A DNA stretch of 64,000 nucleotides from NCBI RefSeq assembly GCF_013031405.1, contig NZ_WPZY01000002.1, positions 372,001 to 436,000 on the forward strand, given 5' to 3'. Shown in pieces: positions 63,940-64,000 of this stretch (positions within the stretch are counted from its first letter, which is position 1; each line of letters begins with the position of its first letter). This stretch comes from Ruegeria sp. HKCCD8929. GTDB lineage: Bacteria > Pseudomonadota > Alphaproteobacteria > Rhodobacterales > Rhodobacteraceae. The notes beneath the pieces were generated by a model. It saw only the letters and a list, made by a program, of their open reading frames with translations, was not told the DNA's origin and made no database searches. The translations under genes were made by a program, and so were the position numbers.

Positions 63940-64000
63940 ATGGCCGCCGCTGCCTCCCCTTCTTCCGACGATCCGCATATTCCGGTCCTGTTGCGGCCTT
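63940..64000 (+). CDS. rsmH: 16S rRNA (m4C1402) methyltransferase, N-terminal fragment
   Basis: The first 20 codons read MAAAASPSSDDPHIPVLLRP; HIPVLL is the usual beginning of RsmH (MraW). The gene runs off the right edge. Position directly after mraZ is the canonical dcw order. Confidence 0.88.
   Translation, partial: MAAAASPSSDDPHIPVLLRP

Overview
The window reads as a chromosomal segment of a marine Rhodobacteraceae (Roseobacter-group, Ruegeria-like) alphaproteobacterium. This rests on the high GC content, the choline-O-sulfate/choline locus, a PccR/ScfR-type regulator beside propionyl-CoA carboxylase, LexA-type GAAC-N7-GAAC, and two RNA loci known from Rhodobacter sphaeroides: CcsR/CcaF1 and UpsM/dcw. 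I see no prophage, transposase, CRISPR array or plasmid gene.

Layout. 1-4310: betC (partial), betI, a short BCCT-type betT and betA, for choline-O-sulfate to choline to betaine aldehyde; betB is not in the window. 4365-9357: small genes, a PccR-like regulator, a LysR regulator and a Bcr/CflA efflux protein. 9413-21559: the propionyl-CoA module, with pccB behind two GCAAATTTGC palindromes, pccA and methylmalonyl-CoA mutase, interspersed with a cupin, small lipoproteins, a porin and a sulfotransferase-like P-loop protein. 21708-29935: VOC and GNAT proteins, a TerB/DnaJ protein, a nuclease-fold protein, ppx, hdaA, a PerM-type permease, a 2OG-Fe(II) oxygenase and an internally deleted FAD oxidoreductase. 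30104-37571: proS, lolC/lolD, two small cytochromes c, a metallopeptidase-like lipoprotein, a 3-methyladenine glycosylase and a thioesterase. 37954-42029: a glycine betaine ABC importer with a tandem-duplicated permease. 42065-46540: nnrU behind an FNR-like site, tRNA-Tyr, rlmB and a zinc-ribbon gene that seems to start at ATT. 46637-50857: hisB-hisH-hisA-hisF-hisE on the minus strand, interrupted by two plus-strand secreted-protein genes. 51031-61812: an Lrp ligand-binding domain, two tRNA-Gly, pyruvate carboxylase, an FMN alpha-hydroxyacid dehydrogenase, a decayed diguanylate cyclase, and a UvrD/PcrA helicase behind a LexA box.

61935-62477 is the most striking locus. A minus-strand DUF1127 gene is followed by six hairpins, each showing CCTCCTCCC in its loop on the minus strand. 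They form three tandem two-hairpin units of about 107 bp and end in an intrinsic terminator. This is the architecture of ccaF1-CcsR in R. sphaeroides, with three units instead of four. At the right edge, 63118-63431 is an extended leader of the division/cell-wall (dcw) cluster containing a UpsM-type sRNA. It has a period-10 MraZ-box-like array at its promoter and an intrinsic terminator 56 nt before mraZ; mraZ and the first codons of rsmH follow.

How it fits together: choline and betaine uptake and oxidation feed osmoprotection and C1 supply. Propionyl-CoA is carboxylated and isomerised to succinyl-CoA under PccR control, and pyruvate carboxylase supplies oxaloacetate. The CcsR-type RNAs are expected to tune C1 and pyruvate metabolism under stress, and UpsM/MraZ couple the dcw operon to growth state. 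All functional statements are inferred from reading sequence; no alignment or folding program was run.
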